In this document: one piece after another, positions 8,387 to 16,610 of the stretch
Layout of the letters: every line of letters begins with the position of its first letter
How positions within the stretch are numbered: the first letter of the stretch is position 1
NCBI GenBank assembly: GCA_947589355.1
Contig: CANPZC010000001.1
Span: 62,001 to 126,000, forward strand
Length of the DNA stretch: 64,000 bases
From: an uncultured Clostridia bacterium
GTDB taxonomy: Bacteria > Bacillota > Clostridia > Oscillospirales > Ruminococcaceae
Direction of reading: 5' to 3'
Notes under the pieces: model-generated
Told to the model about the DNA's origin: nothing
The model's input: only the letters and a program-made list of their open reading frames with translations
The model's database searches: none
Position numbers and translations under genes: made by a program

Positions 8387-10654
8387 GTGATAATGTGTTC
8401 CAGATGCGGTAAAAGACCTGCCGCGGTGTTCATCACATCAATGAACGGAAACGAAAAGAAAAACGAGGGGCTTTGCCTTGTCTGCGCAAGAGAGCTGGGC
8501 ATTTCTCAGGTAGATGATTATATGAAGCAAATGGGCATTTCCGATGACGACCTTGAAGAAATGTCCAACCAGCTTATGGATATGACCGAGGGCGGAAACT
8601 TTGAGCAGGGCGGCAATAATACTCTGCCTGACTTTCTCAGCCATATATTCGGCGGCGCGCTGGGCGGCAAACGTGAAAGTTCAAATGCCGCTGCCGACAA
8701 AAAAACTGATGGCAAGCAGAGGAAAAAGCCCAAGGAAAAAGAGCTTAAATATCTGCCGAAGTTCTGTACAAACCTTACCGAAAAAGCGCGCGAGGGCAAG
8801 CTTGATAACATAATCGGCAGGGAGAAAGAGATAGAGCGCGTTGTTCAGATAATGTCACGCCGCACAAAGAATAACCCCTGCCTTATAGGCGAGCCGGGCG
8901 TTGGTAAAACAGCCATCGCCGAGGGCATAGCGCAGCATATCGTCAAAGGCGATGTTCCCGCACATCTCAAAAATAAAGAGCTGTATCTTTTAGACCTCAC
9001 CGCACTTGTCGCAGGTACGCAGTTCCGCGGTCAGTTCGAGGGCAGATGCAAAGGGCTTATAGATGAAGTTATAGAAAAAGGCAACGTTATACTTTTTATA
9101 GATGAAGTGCATAACCTTGTCGGCGCAGGCGATAGTTCCGAGGGCTCTATGAACGCCGCAAACATTATGAAGCCTGCCCTCTCACGCGGCGAGATACAGG
9201 TAATAGGCGCGACCACTTTCAAAGAGTACAGAAAGTATATCGAGAAAGACAGCGCGCTTGAAAGGCGTTTTCAGCCGGTAACGGTAAACGAGCCTACCGT
9301 AGATGATACAGTCGAAGTCCTCAAAGGTGTAAGGCAGTATTACGAGGCGCACCACCGCGTTCATATCTCCGATGAGCTTTTAAGAAAGTGCGCAGTGCTC
9401 TCTGAGCGTTATATAAATGACAGATTTCTGCCCGATAAGGCAATTGATCTTCTCGATGAAGCGTGCGCCTGTGCAAGCATAAAGTGCAAAGAGATAGGCG
9501 AGGTAGAGCAGCTCAACGAGGAGCTTTATAAGCACGATACCGCGCTTTCAGAGCTTGAAGCCTCTGAGTCTCCCGACTATGAGAAAATAGCAGGCGAAAA
9601 GGCAGAAATAATGCGCATAACAGACCGCCTTGTAGAGCTTGAAAAGATAACTTCCCAGCTTCAGGTGACAGATGAAGACCTCTCAAAGGTAATAGAGCTG
9701 TGGACGGGTATTCTTGCAAACAAGATAACCCAGAGCGAGTACGAAAAGGTGCGCGGTCTTGAAGAAGCCATGAAAAAGCGCATTATCGGTCAGGACGAAG
9801 CAGTTGAAAAGGTCGCAAAGGCAATAAAGCGCACAAGGGTCAACCTTTCAAAGCGCATACGCCCTGCCAGCTTTATATTTGTAGGGCCTACAGGCGTTGG
9901 CAAGACCGAGCTTGTAAAGGTTTTAGGCGAGGAGCTTTTTGATGCCACCGAGCCTATTATCCGTGTAGATATGTCGGAATATATGGAAAAGCATACAGTC
10001 GCAAGGCTCATAGGTTCTCCTCCGGGATATGTGGGATATGACGATGCAGGCCAGCTTACCGAAAAAGTCCGCCGCAGACCGTATTCCGTGGTGCTTTTTG
10101 ACGAGATTGAAAAGGCTCACCCGGACGTCATGAATATCATGCTGCAAATTCTTGATGAAGGCAAGGTAAACGATGCTCAGGGCAGAAGCGTTTCTTTTGA
10201 AAATACCGTTATCGTTATGACCTCAAACGCAGGCTCTACCGATAAAGACACAGGCGTGGGCTTTAATAAATCCAATGCCGATATCACCAAAGAACGCGCC
10301 ATGAAAGCTCTGAAAGAGTTTCTCCGCCCCGAATTTCTGGGCAGAGTTGACGAGATCGTAGTGTTCAATCCTCTTACCCAAAGCGACTATACAAAGATCG
10401 CAGCGCTGATGCTAGATGAAATGAAAGAGCCTATGTCAGAAAAGGGCATAAAATTTGTGTATGACGAAAAAGCCTGCGAACTTTGTGCAAAAAAAGCGTT
10501 CGGTCACTCGCTGGGAGCCAGAGATCTGCGCAGAGTTATCCGCGAGGAAGTGCAGGATAAAATTGCCGATGTTATCATAAACGCCGATGGCAATGTTCCG
10601 TATGCGCTCTCTGTAACGGCGGACGGCGACAACTTCAGAGTAGATACCATGTAA
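8387..10654 (+). CDS. clpE: ClpE-type AAA+ ATPase with N-terminal zinc finger
   Basis: A 755-residue Hsp100 protein. Instead of a Clp_N domain it starts with a Cys4 zinc finger (C4, C7, C30, C33), as in ClpE. The first AAA+ module has Walker [10 protein letters not shown] and Walker [12 protein letters not shown]. The second has [25 protein letters not shown] and the C-terminal [11 protein letters not shown] region. A short coiled segment lies between the modules. ClpE unfolds substrates for ClpP and is often part of heat-stress regulons; no CtsR gene or operator is evident here. The GTG start at 8387 has AAAGGGGA nine bases upstream; ATG at 8393 is the alternative. Confidence 0.85.
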   Translation: MIMCSRCGKRPAAVFITSMNGNEKKNEGLCLVCARELGISQVDDYMKQMGISDDDLEEMSNQLMDMTEGGNFEQGGNNTLPDFLSHIFGGALGGKRESSNAAADKKTDGKQRKKPKEKELKYLPKFCTNLTEKAREGKLDNIIGREKEIERVVQIMSRRTKNNPCLIGEPGVGKTAIAEGIAQHIVKGDVPAHLKNKELYLLDLTALVAGTQFRGQFEGRCKGLIDEVIEKGNVILFIDEVHNLVGAGDSSEGSMNAANIMKPALSRGEIQVIGATTFKEYRKYIEKDSALERRFQPVTVNEPTVDDTVEVLKGVRQYYEAHHRVHISDELLRKCAVLSERYINDRFLPDKAIDLLDEACACASIKCKEIGEVEQLNEELYKHDTALSELEASESPDYEKIAGEKAEIMRITDRLVELEKITSQLQVTDEDLSKVIELWTGILANKITQSEYEKVRGLEEAMKKRIIGQDEAVEKVAKAIKRTRVNLSKRIRPASFIFVGPTGVGKTELVKVLGEELFDATEPIIRVDMSEYMEKHTVARLIGSPPGYVGYDDAGQLTEKVRRRPYSVVLFDEIEKAHPDVMNIMLQILDEGKVNDAQGRSVSFENTVIVMTSNAGSTDKDTGVGFNKSNADITKERAMKALKEFLRPEFLGRVDEIVVFNPLTQSDYTKIAALMLDEMKEPMSEKGIKFVYDEKACELCAKKAFGHSLGARDLRRVIREEVQDKIADVIINADGNVPYALSVTADGDNFRVDTM

Positions 10655-10670
10655 AAAGGAGGCAAGCCTC

Positions 10671-11384
10671 TTGACAGCATTTGTAACGGGCGGCAGCGGC
10701 GGAATTGGCGCGGCAGTGTGCAAAGCTCTCTATGAAAGCGGCTATGCAGTGGCAGTCGGGTATAATACAGATATGCAAACCGCTCAGGCTATTGCCGAGG
10801 AAATAAACGGTCTTGCAATTCACTGCGATGTTACCGATATTAACTCTATGAAAAATGCCGTCAGCATGGCTAAAGACAAGCTCGGCAGTATAACGCTTCT
10901 TGTAAATAATGCAGGTGTGGCAGATGTAGGTCTGTTTACAGACCTTACAAAAGAGCGGCTGGAGCATATAATTTCCGCAGATCTTACAGGCGCAATGCTA
11001 ATGTCGCAGCTTTGTCTGCCAGATATGATACACCAAAAAAGCGGCAGTATAATAAATATCTCCTCCATGTGGGGAGAAACGGGAGCTTCCTGCGAGGTCG
11101 CGTATTCTGCCGCAAAAGCAGGGCTTATAGGCTTTACAAAAGCCCTCGCCAAAGAGGAAGCCCCCAGCGGCATACGTGTAAACTGTATAACCGCAGGAAT
11201 GATAGATACAAAAATGAATTCGTGCTTTTCAGCCGATGAAATTGCCGATATTGTTGAAGAAATACCCCTTTCGCGTATCGGCACACCGCAGGATATAGCG
11301 AACGCCGTGGCTTTTTTAGCCTCCGATAAAGCTTCGTATATAACCGGCGCGGTGCTTAAAGTCAACGGCGGAATGTGCATTTGA
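10671..11384 (+). CDS. Short-chain dehydrogenase/reductase (FabG-like)
   Basis: A 237-residue classical SDR beginning at TTG behind AAAAGGAGG (10654-10662). The cofactor motif TGGSGGIGAA is at residues 6-15, NNAG is near residue 82 and the catalytic Ser-Tyr-Lys set is in the INISS and YSAAK segments. The C-terminus KVNGGMCI is typical of 3-oxoacyl-ACP reductase-like members. Outside a fatty acid synthesis cluster the substrate cannot be assigned. It lies 16 bases after clpE and 13 bases before hydF, so it probably belongs to the same transcript. Confidence 0.85.
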   Translation: MTAFVTGGSGGIGAAVCKALYESGYAVAVGYNTDMQTAQAIAEEINGLAIHCDVTDINSMKNAVSMAKDKLGSITLLVNNAGVADVGLFTDLTKERLEHIISADLTGAMLMSQLCLPDMIHQKSGSIINISSMWGETGASCEVAYSAAKAGLIGFTKALAKEEAPSGIRVNCITAGMIDTKMNSCFSADEIADIVEEIPLSRIGTPQDIANAVAFLASDKASYITGAVLKVNGGMCI

Positions 11385-11397
11385 TGAGGTGATAATT

Positions 11398-12573
11398 ATG
11401 AGTATGAATGATACGCCCGTAGCCAACAGGCTGCATATCTCTATTTTTGGTAAGCGTAACGCAGGCAAATCAAGCCTGATTAACGCTCTCACAGGTCAGC
11501 AGACAGCCATAGTCTCCGAGGTCGCAGGAACTACCACAGACCCCGTATATAAAACTATGGAAATGCTGCCGCTGGGCCCCGTTGTAATATACGATACCGC
11601 AGGAATAGACGACGAGGGCGAACTGGGCACACTAAGGGTCGAAAAATCGCTGGCGGTGCTGAATAAAACTGATATCGCCGTGTATGTCTATACAGATGCT
11701 ATAGATGCTTACGATCTGGCAGCTATAGACAGAATAAAAGAGCGCACCTTGCCGCTCGTTATAGTAAGAAACAAGTGCGATATTTTCGGCAACAGTGTAA
11801 ACGAAGACGAAGTAAGCGTTTCGGCGCAGACAGGGCAGGGGATAGACGAGCTGAAAAAACGCCTTTGCGCCTGCCTGCCGCAGCTATCGCCCAAACAGCC
11901 GCTTATTTCAGACCTTATAGAAAGCGGCGATAATGTAGTCCTCGTGATACCTATCGACAGCGCCGCACCAAAGGGAAGAATAATCCTTCCCCAGCAGCAG
12001 GTATTGAGAGAAGCTATAGAAAACGGCGCGATAGTCACCTGCGCTACCGAAAAAAGCCTGCCGCAGGCTCTGCAAAGCCTCTCGCAGCCGCCAAAACTTG
12101 TGGTAACAGATTCGCAGGCGTTTGAAACGGTAGCTAAAATAGTTCCCGAAGATGTTTATCTTACCTCTTTTTCAATACTTATGGCAAGATTCAAAGGCAT
12201 ACTTACCTCTGCCGTCCACGGCGCAAGAACATTAGATACACTCAAAGACGGCGATACTGTGCTTATAAGTGAGGGCTGTACCCACCACAGACAATGCGAC
12301 GATATAGGTACTGTAAAACTTCCGCGCTGGATACAGGGATACACGGGCAAGAAACTTCAATTTGAATTTACCAGCGGCGGAGAGTTTCCAAAACTTCTCG
12401 GCGGCTATAAGCTTATAGTCCACTGCGGCGGCTGTATGCTCAACGAGCGCGAGGTCAAATACCGTTACGGCGCAGCGCAGGGGCAAAGCGTGCCTATAAC
12501 AAATTACGGCATACTTATAGCATATGTAAACGGCATACTTGAAAGAAGCATAAAATGTCTTGATATAAAATGA
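11398..12573 (+). CDS. hydF: [FeFe]-hydrogenase maturation GTPase HydF
   Basis: A 391-residue protein. The start at 11398 follows GAGGTGAT; earlier in-frame GTG lies inside that site. The GTPase domain has GKRNAGKSS (residues 18-26), the TTTDP switch, DTAG and NKCD. The C-terminal domain carries the cluster ligands C-x-H in GCTHH and HCGGC about 50 residues later, which is diagnostic of HydF. HydF is the scaffold on which the 2Fe subcluster of [FeFe]-hydrogenase is assembled before transfer to HydA. HydE, HydG and HydA are not in the window, but the gene implies that the organism makes an [FeFe]-hydrogenase. Confidence 0.93.
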   Translation: MSMNDTPVANRLHISIFGKRNAGKSSLINALTGQQTAIVSEVAGTTTDPVYKTMEMLPLGPVVIYDTAGIDDEGELGTLRVEKSLAVLNKTDIAVYVYTDAIDAYDLAAIDRIKERTLPLVIVRNKCDIFGNSVNEDEVSVSAQTGQGIDELKKRLCACLPQLSPKQPLISDLIESGDNVVLVIPIDSAAPKGRIILPQQQVLREAIENGAIVTCATEKSLPQALQSLSQPPKLVVTDSQAFETVAKIVPEDVYLTSFSILMARFKGILTSAVHGARTLDTLKDGDTVLISEGCTHHRQCDDIGTVKLPRWIQGYTGKKLQFEFTSGGEFPKLLGGYKLIVHCGGCMLNEREVKYRYGAAQGQSVPITNYGILIAYVNGILERSIKCLDIK

Positions 12574-12595
12574 CCGTCAGCGCAAACCGACGGTC
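12572..12595. terminator. Hairpin between convergent genes
   Basis: GACCGTC (12572-12578) and GACGGTC (12589-12595) form a perfect 7-bp stem with a 10-base loop, overlapping the hydF stop. It lies between hydF and a small minus-strand gene. There is no good T-run on the plus side; the minus side continues with ATTTTATATC. It may be a weak shared terminator. Confidence 0.4.
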
Positions 12596-12600
12596 AAAGG

Positions 12601-12804
12601 CTATTTTCTGTTGTCGTCTACCCACTTTTTCGCCATGAGAACGTTCTGATCGCTCTTGTTGTAAACATTCCCGTCCTCATCGGTGTAATTGTCGGTAATA
12701 ACGTTTGTTTCCCACATCGGGGCAACAATATTATGAGGATAATATATCTTAGTGCCGTCGCTGCTTTTGTTTTCTGCGGCACGTGACTTTTTGCTGTCGC
12801 TCAT
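12601..12804 (-). CDS. Small hydrophilic protein, 67 aa, unknown function
   Basis: Read on the minus strand from ATG at 12804, with AAAGGAA about 13 bases upstream. The 67-residue product starts MSDSKKSRAAENKSS and ends VLMAKKWVDDNRK. It is hydrophilic, contains a central YYPHNIVAPMWETN segment with aromatic residues and has no membrane segment or cysteine. A longer in-frame extension upstream crosses the promoter region of the divergent membrane-protein gene and is unlikely to be translated. I do not recognise a family. Confidence 0.5.
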   Translation of the reverse strand: MSDSKKSRAAENKSSDGTKIYYPHNIVAPMWETNVITDNYTDEDGNVYNKSDQNVLMAKKWVDDNRK

Positions 12805-12910
12805 AAACGTATCATTCCTTTCTATATTATTATCTGAGGAACGGCGAGTATTATCCGATAAAATTCTTACCACGCCGGTGGGCGGGTACTTAAAATAAAG
12901 GAGCATAAAA

Positions 12911-13471
12911 ATGGCGCTTTTAAGCAACTCACAGTACAGAAAAAAAGCAATAATACAGATCTTTCTAAGGCTCATAGGCGCTGAACTCATAGGCGTGAGC
13001 TTTGCGTTTTTCTATGTCGCTGCAAAACCTGCCTTGGGCGGTCTTTCAAACGTCGTTTTCGGCTTTTGCTCGCTGGCGTGTATGCTGTGCCTCTTTGCCG
13101 ACCAGTGCTTAAAGCTCGGCGGCAAGGTAAAGGGCAACGTCACCCTGCACGAAGATACACCCATGCCAAAACTGGGTCTGCTGCTCGGCGTGCTGACCAC
13201 CATACCATATTATATCTCATTTATCGTGCTTTTAATGGCAAAATTTGGCGTTATCGGCAATTTTACAGGCCCGTTCAAGCTTATAAACGCCAGCTTTTTG
13301 CCTATAATCGATACTTTCGCAAAGTCTGCCACCCCAACGTCTGAAATATACTGGCAGTGGTTCATACTTATCGCCCTGCTGCCGCTCACAATGATAGCCA
13401 CCTGCCATATCTGCTATAAAATAAGCTATGATAATATAGATGTTGCCAAAAAAGTATTATACAAGCAATAA
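12911..13471 (+). CDS. Four-span membrane protein, unknown function
   Basis: A 186-residue protein behind AAAGGAG. Hydrophobic segments lie at about residues 14-36, 45-65, 90-113 and 145-168, separated by short polar loops; the second loop contains GGKVKGNVTLHEDTPMP. No transporter or enzyme motif is recognisable. It is followed directly by a strong intrinsic terminator, so it is probably a single-gene transcript. I do not recognise the family. Confidence 0.65.
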   Translation: MALLSNSQYRKKAIIQIFLRLIGAELIGVSFAFFYVAAKPALGGLSNVVFGFCSLACMLCLFADQCLKLGGKVKGNVTLHEDTPMPKLGLLLGVLTTIPYYISFIVLLMAKFGVIGNFTGPFKLINASFLPIIDTFAKSATPTSEIYWQWFILIALLPLTMIATCHICYKISYDNIDVAKKVLYKQ

Positions 13472-13476
13472 GTATC

Positions 13477-13509
13477 GAGGGTACTCATATTAAGAGTACC
13501 CTCTTTTTT
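13477..13509 (+). terminator. Rho-independent terminator
   Basis: GAGGGTACTC (13477-13486) pairs perfectly with GAGTACCCTC (13494-13503), leaving a 7-base loop, and is followed by six T. It lies six bases after the membrane-protein stop codon. On the other strand it also bounds the small minus gene ending at 13509, but the T-run there is poor. Confidence 0.9.
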
Positions 13510-13682
13510 CATGACATCATGTCGCCGATGTCTGTCATAACTTCGCCTATCGCTCTTATCGCCTTTGCGGTGTTTTTGCTTAAATGGCGCTTTTCCTTTG
13601 AAGTAGCGTTCGCAAATGCGTATACAGCCGCACCAACGCTTACGCCGATAGTCGCGCCCTTAACTATAGATGATATTTTCAT
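13509..13682 (-). CDS. Small protein, 57 aa, with hydrophobic N-terminus
   Basis: Read on the minus strand from ATG at 13682 with AAAGGAA nine bases upstream. The 57-residue product begins MKISSIVKGATIGVSVGAAV, a small glycine/alanine-rich hydrophobic segment, followed by a basic helix (SKEKRHLSKNTAKAIRAIG) and ends DIGDMMS. Composition suggests a small membrane-associated protein, similar in layout to YtxH-like proteins, but the family is not certain. The good ribosome site and convergence on the terminator support a real gene. Confidence 0.6.
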   Translation of the reverse strand: MKISSIVKGATIGVSVGAAVYAFANATSKEKRHLSKNTAKAIRAIGEVMTDIGDMMS

Positions 13683-13753
13683 TGTGTTTTTTCCTTTCTA
13701 TATGACTTCATAAATATTGTGTGTACAAATCATAAAAAAATTTTATAAAAAGG

Positions 13754-13782
13754 TTGTAAACAGAGGGAAAATGTGATATAAT
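13754..13782 (+). promoter_or_regulatory. Sigma-A-type promoter for trmL
   Basis: TTGTAA (13754-13759), a 17-base spacer and TATAAT (13777-13782). The trmL start is about 90 bases downstream. Confidence 0.75.
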
Positions 13783-13871
13783 ATAAGACGGTCTTTGTGG
13801 TTAAAGGAATATCTTTCCTTTTTAATGCAGCAAAGCCAATAAATGTGCTTTTGCAAAACGGAGAGTACATA

Positions 13872-14366
13872 ATGACACTTAATATTGTACTTGCTGAGCC
13901 GCAGATACCGCAGAATACAGGCAACATCTCGCGTACCTGCGCAGTAACGGGCGCGAAACTTCACCTGATAAAGCCTTACGGTTTTGAGATCACCGATAAG
14001 CATCTCAAACGCGCAGGGCTCGATTACTGGGATAAACTTGATATTTTTGAGTACGACAGTTTTGATGAATTTTTCGTAAAAAACAGCGGCCCATACTTCT
14101 TCTTTTCAACAAAGGCCTGTAAAGTGCATAGCGATGCTTGCTATCCCGACGGCTCGTACCTCGTTTTCGGCAGAGAAGATAAAGGTCTGCCGGAAGATCT
14201 GCTCGTAAAAAATCTTGAAAACTGCGTGCGCATACCCATGAGAAATATGCTGCGAAGCCTCAATCTATCAAACAGCGTGGCAATTGCAGCGTATGAAGTG
14301 CTGCGGCAGTGGGGCTATCCCGACCTTACATATCAGGGCAAATTTGCCAACTTGAAAAATCTGTAA
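13872..14366 (+). CDS. trmL: tRNA (cytidine(34)-2'-O)-methyltransferase TrmL
   Basis: A 164-residue SPOUT methyltransferase starting at ATG 13872 with GGAGAG upstream. The N-terminal LNIVLAEPQIPQNTGNISRT, LVFGREDKGLPEDLL near residue 105 and IPMRNMLRSLNLSNSVAIAAYE near residue 130 are the SAM-binding trefoil-knot motifs of the TrmL/YibK group. TrmL methylates the wobble ribose of tRNA-Leu. Length is normal for the family. The gene has its own promoter upstream. Confidence 0.93.
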   Translation: MTLNIVLAEPQIPQNTGNISRTCAVTGAKLHLIKPYGFEITDKHLKRAGLDYWDKLDIFEYDSFDEFFVKNSGPYFFFSTKACKVHSDACYPDGSYLVFGREDKGLPEDLLVKNLENCVRIPMRNMLRSLNLSNSVAIAAYEVLRQWGYPDLTYQGKFANLKNL

Positions 14367-14394
14367 ATATATTTTCTTTGTCAAAAATTTTCAC

Positions 14395-14423
14395 TTGAAA
14401 TTTGCTTGTATACCTTATATAAT
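14395..14423 (+). promoter_or_regulatory. Sigma-A-type promoter for the DegV gene
   Basis: TTGAAA (14395-14400), a 17-base spacer and TATAAT (14418-14423), about 27 bases before the DegV-family start codon. Confidence 0.8.
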
Positions 14424-14449
14424 AGTATAAGCGCGAACGGAGGGTAACT

Positions 14450-15319
14450 ATGTCGAAAATAAAACTTATGACCGATTCCGCCTGCGACCTTACAGCACAG
14501 CAGGAAAAAGACTGTAATATAAAAATGATGAACTTCAAAGTCGCCGTCGGTGACGACAGCTATACCAGCAGAGTCGATTTCGATAACGCAGGTTTCTATA
14601 AAATAATGGAAGCCTATGACGGTCTGCCGTCTACCTCGCAGATAACCGAGTATGAGTTTGAAAACGCCTTTGAAGAGCTGTATAACGACGGCTATGATGC
14701 GGTCGTGTATATGTCTATCAATAGAAATGCCTCAGCTACCTATAATAACGCCTGTATGGCAAGAGATAACTTCTTTGAAAACCATAAGGAAGCCACCGGT
14801 AAGTTTAACATCGGCATCGTGGATTCGCGTAATTATACCTGCGCATACGGCTATCCGCTCGTGCAGGCTGCCGGCATGATAGAGCGCGGCGCAGAGTTTG
14901 ACGAAATCGTCCGCTACCTCAACGACTGGGCTGAAAACGTCATGATCTATTTTGCTCCGTATTCTCTTAAATATGCCAAAAAATCAGGCAGAATACCATC
15001 GGCAGCCGCTTTCGTGGGCGAAATGCTCGGTCTGCGCCCCATAATGAAAATTTACGACGGCGCTATCACTACATATGATAAGGTGAGGGGAGACAGAGCC
15101 GTTGTTCCGCGTATAGTCGACCATGCTCTGGAAACTATGATACCCCAGACCCCGTATTGCCTTATCTATGGCAGCGATGAGTCTATTCTTAAAGAACTTG
15201 AAGACGAGTGTATAAAACGGTTTGGCTATCCGCCCGAGTTTGCCACCCAGATAGGCGCAGCCGTTGCTATAAATGCAGGACCTGTCGTTGCAGGTGTAAT
15301 GTTCAGAAAAAATTCATAA
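14450..15319 (+). CDS. DegV-family fatty-acid-binding protein
   Basis: A 289-residue protein starting behind GGAGGGTAAC. The N-terminal MTDSACDL motif, the LPSTSQIT loop near residue 60, MSINRNASATYNNA and the C-terminal domain with IGAAVAINAGP are characteristic of DegV proteins. Gram-positive DegV/FakB proteins bind fatty acids and can present them to a FakA kinase. No fakA is nearby, so kinase partnership is an inference. It is monocistronic as judged by its own promoter and the following non-coding stretch. Confidence 0.88.
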   Translation: MSKIKLMTDSACDLTAQQEKDCNIKMMNFKVAVGDDSYTSRVDFDNAGFYKIMEAYDGLPSTSQITEYEFENAFEELYNDGYDAVVYMSINRNASATYNNACMARDNFFENHKEATGKFNIGIVDSRNYTCAYGYPLVQAAGMIERGAEFDEIVRYLNDWAENVMIYFAPYSLKYAKKSGRIPSAAAFVGEMLGLRPIMKIYDGAITTYDKVRGDRAVVPRIVDHALETMIPQTPYCLIYGSDESILKELEDECIKRFGYPPEFATQIGAAVAINAGPVVAGVMFRKNS

Positions 15320-15519
15320 ATTTTGGAAGGACGTAATTAAATTAAGCATATCAAAATATGTAAATCTCTACCATTTCTTCAAAAAAAAAAAAAAAAAAAC
15401 GATATTTTTTCACATTTGAGCAACCTACCACTTATTATTTTGTATCATACTTAAAATTAACCACCAATTTTACAAGAAATAAACAATTACGCCTTTTAGA
15501 GGAAATACCGCAAAATCTA
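15320..15519. other. AT-rich intergenic region with an A19 tract
   Basis: No gene is seen between degV and the polysaccharide promoter. The region contains 19 consecutive A (15381-15399) and is very AT-rich. Such a tract could bend DNA or act as an upstream promoter element, but the distance to the -35 (about 120 bases) makes this uncertain. Confidence 0.6.
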
Positions 15520-15548
15520 TTGACAAGGCATTTAAATTATGATATAAT
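15520..15548 (+). promoter_or_regulatory. Consensus promoter of the left polysaccharide arm
   Basis: TTGACA (15520-15525), a 17-base spacer and TATAAT (15543-15548), a perfect sigma-A consensus. It lies about 270 bases before the first initiating-transferase gene and outside the inverted repeat (which begins at 15723), so it would stay in place if the locus inverted. Confidence 0.85.
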
Positions 15549-15821
15549 ACACAATATAGAGCGGATTATTGCTGAAATTCGAGCAGATATAGTGCATTAA
15601 GCACAATATATAGAGAATCTGGGCAGCAATTTTCGTTGTAAATAACCTTTTGTAAAATATGATCGTAAAACTTTGCAGAAACATTTTTGCAAAGTTTATC
15701 CTATGCACTATCATGTACCGATAAATACGATTATACCAAGCAAACGGGTAAAGATCGCAGAAAAAAACAGAAAAAGAGTACGCAAAAGTCAGGAAACAAA
15801 GAAAAGTGAGTGAATGTACAT
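15549..15821 (+). promoter_or_regulatory. Long transcribed leader with hairpin
   Basis: About 265 untranslated bases follow the promoter. AAACTTTGCA (15668-15677) and TGCAAAGTTT (15688-15697) form a perfect 10-bp stem with a 10-base loop and no T-run after it, and a smaller GTGC/GCAC hairpin lies upstream near 15590-15603. Structured leaders of this kind precede polysaccharide operons controlled by processive antitermination; no antiterminator gene is in the window. From 15723 on the leader is identical to the sequence before the right-hand copy. Confidence 0.5.
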
Positions 15822-15965
15822 ATGAGCGAAGATGTTGTAGGAAACGTAGCATTGGCAGATGCTCCCGAAGTCATCGAAACCACTACCCATGCTCCTGTCA
15901 AGCTCGATTATAAAAAGAAGCCAGTTTATGATTTCATAAAACGCGCTTTCGATATTTTTGTATCT
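15723..15965 (+). repeat. Left copy of a 243-bp perfect inverted repeat
   Basis: Base-by-base comparison shows that 15723-15965 is identical to the reverse complement of 55406-55648. It includes about 99 bp of non-coding leader and the first 144 bp of the initiating-transferase gene. Similarity then continues at roughly 90% to about 16437, near the 3' end of the gene. The two copies are in opposite orientation 39.4 kb apart, a substrate for inversion by homologous recombination. Confidence 0.9.
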
Positions 15966-16511
15966 GTTCTTTGCCTTACCGTAGGTCTGCCTGTGTATCT
16001 CATCATTGCACTTGCAATTGTTATAGATGATCCCGGCAATCCATTATTTATTCAAGAACGTGTCGGCAGAAATAATAAGGTATTTAAAATGGTAAAGTTC
16101 CGTACTATGAGAATGGATGCCGAGCAGATAAAGGTCGAGCTTAAAGAGCAGAACGAGTGCCGCGGCGTGCATTTCAAAATGGAGAACGACCCGAGAATAA
16201 CGCGTGTGGGCAAGTTCCTGCGCCGCACAAGCCTTGATGAAACAGCGCAGGCGGTAAACCTTTTGACAGGCAGTATGACAGTCATAGGGCCACGCCCGTT
16301 TGTGCCGTCAGAACAAGCGCAGCTGCCTGAGGATAGACTTCTGGTAAAACCGGGTCTCAGTTGTTATTGGCAGCTTGAAGACACAACCCAAATGTCTGAC
16401 GAACAACAGTTGGAGCTTGATTATAGGTACATAAATGAACGCAGCATAATTACCGATTTAAAAATTATGGGACTTACTATTGCCTGTATATTCAATGGGG
16501 ATAATCGTTAA
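15822..16511 (+). CDS. Undecaprenyl-phosphate sugar phosphotransferase, copy 1 (polysaccharide initiation)
   Basis: ATG 15822 is used (229 residues); an in-frame GTG at 15810 is possible. One hydrophobic segment lies near residues 40-70, followed by the catalytic domain of the bacterial sugar transferase family. [14 protein letters not shown], the Asp-Glu catalytic pair in [15 protein letters not shown] and KPGLSCYWQ are all present. The enzyme transfers a sugar-1-phosphate to undecaprenyl phosphate on the inner membrane face, the first step of Wzx/Wzy polysaccharide assembly. It has the short form without the multi-span N-terminus of WbaP/WcaJ. A near-identical copy is at 54860-55549; only the last 20 or so residues differ. 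Confidence 0.92.
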   Translation: MSEDVVGNVALADAPEVIETTTHAPVKLDYKKKPVYDFIKRAFDIFVSVLCLTVGLPVYLIIALAIVIDDPGNPLFIQERVGRNNKVFKMVKFRTMRMDAEQIKVELKEQNECRGVHFKMENDPRITRVGKFLRRTSLDETAQAVNLLTGSMTVIGPRPFVPSEQAQLPEDRLLVKPGLSCYWQLEDTTQMSDEQQLELDYRYINERSIITDLKIMGLTIACIFNGDNR

Positions 16512-16610
16512 ATCGTAGTGCTGATTATGTGTTGGTTTAACGCTATATAAGTTTACAATTATGAGATGTTATTTAAATAAAACGGTTTTATAAAATGAGG
16601 GATATTTGCG

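Noticed and set aside
10820..11380. Long open frames antisense to the SDR gene and other genes
   Set aside because: They lack ribosome sites and mirror the codon pattern of well-supported genes on the other strand.
15822..16511. Site-specific recombinase-driven inversion
   Set aside because: No integrase or invertase gene is present in the window; the repeat length fits homologous recombination better.
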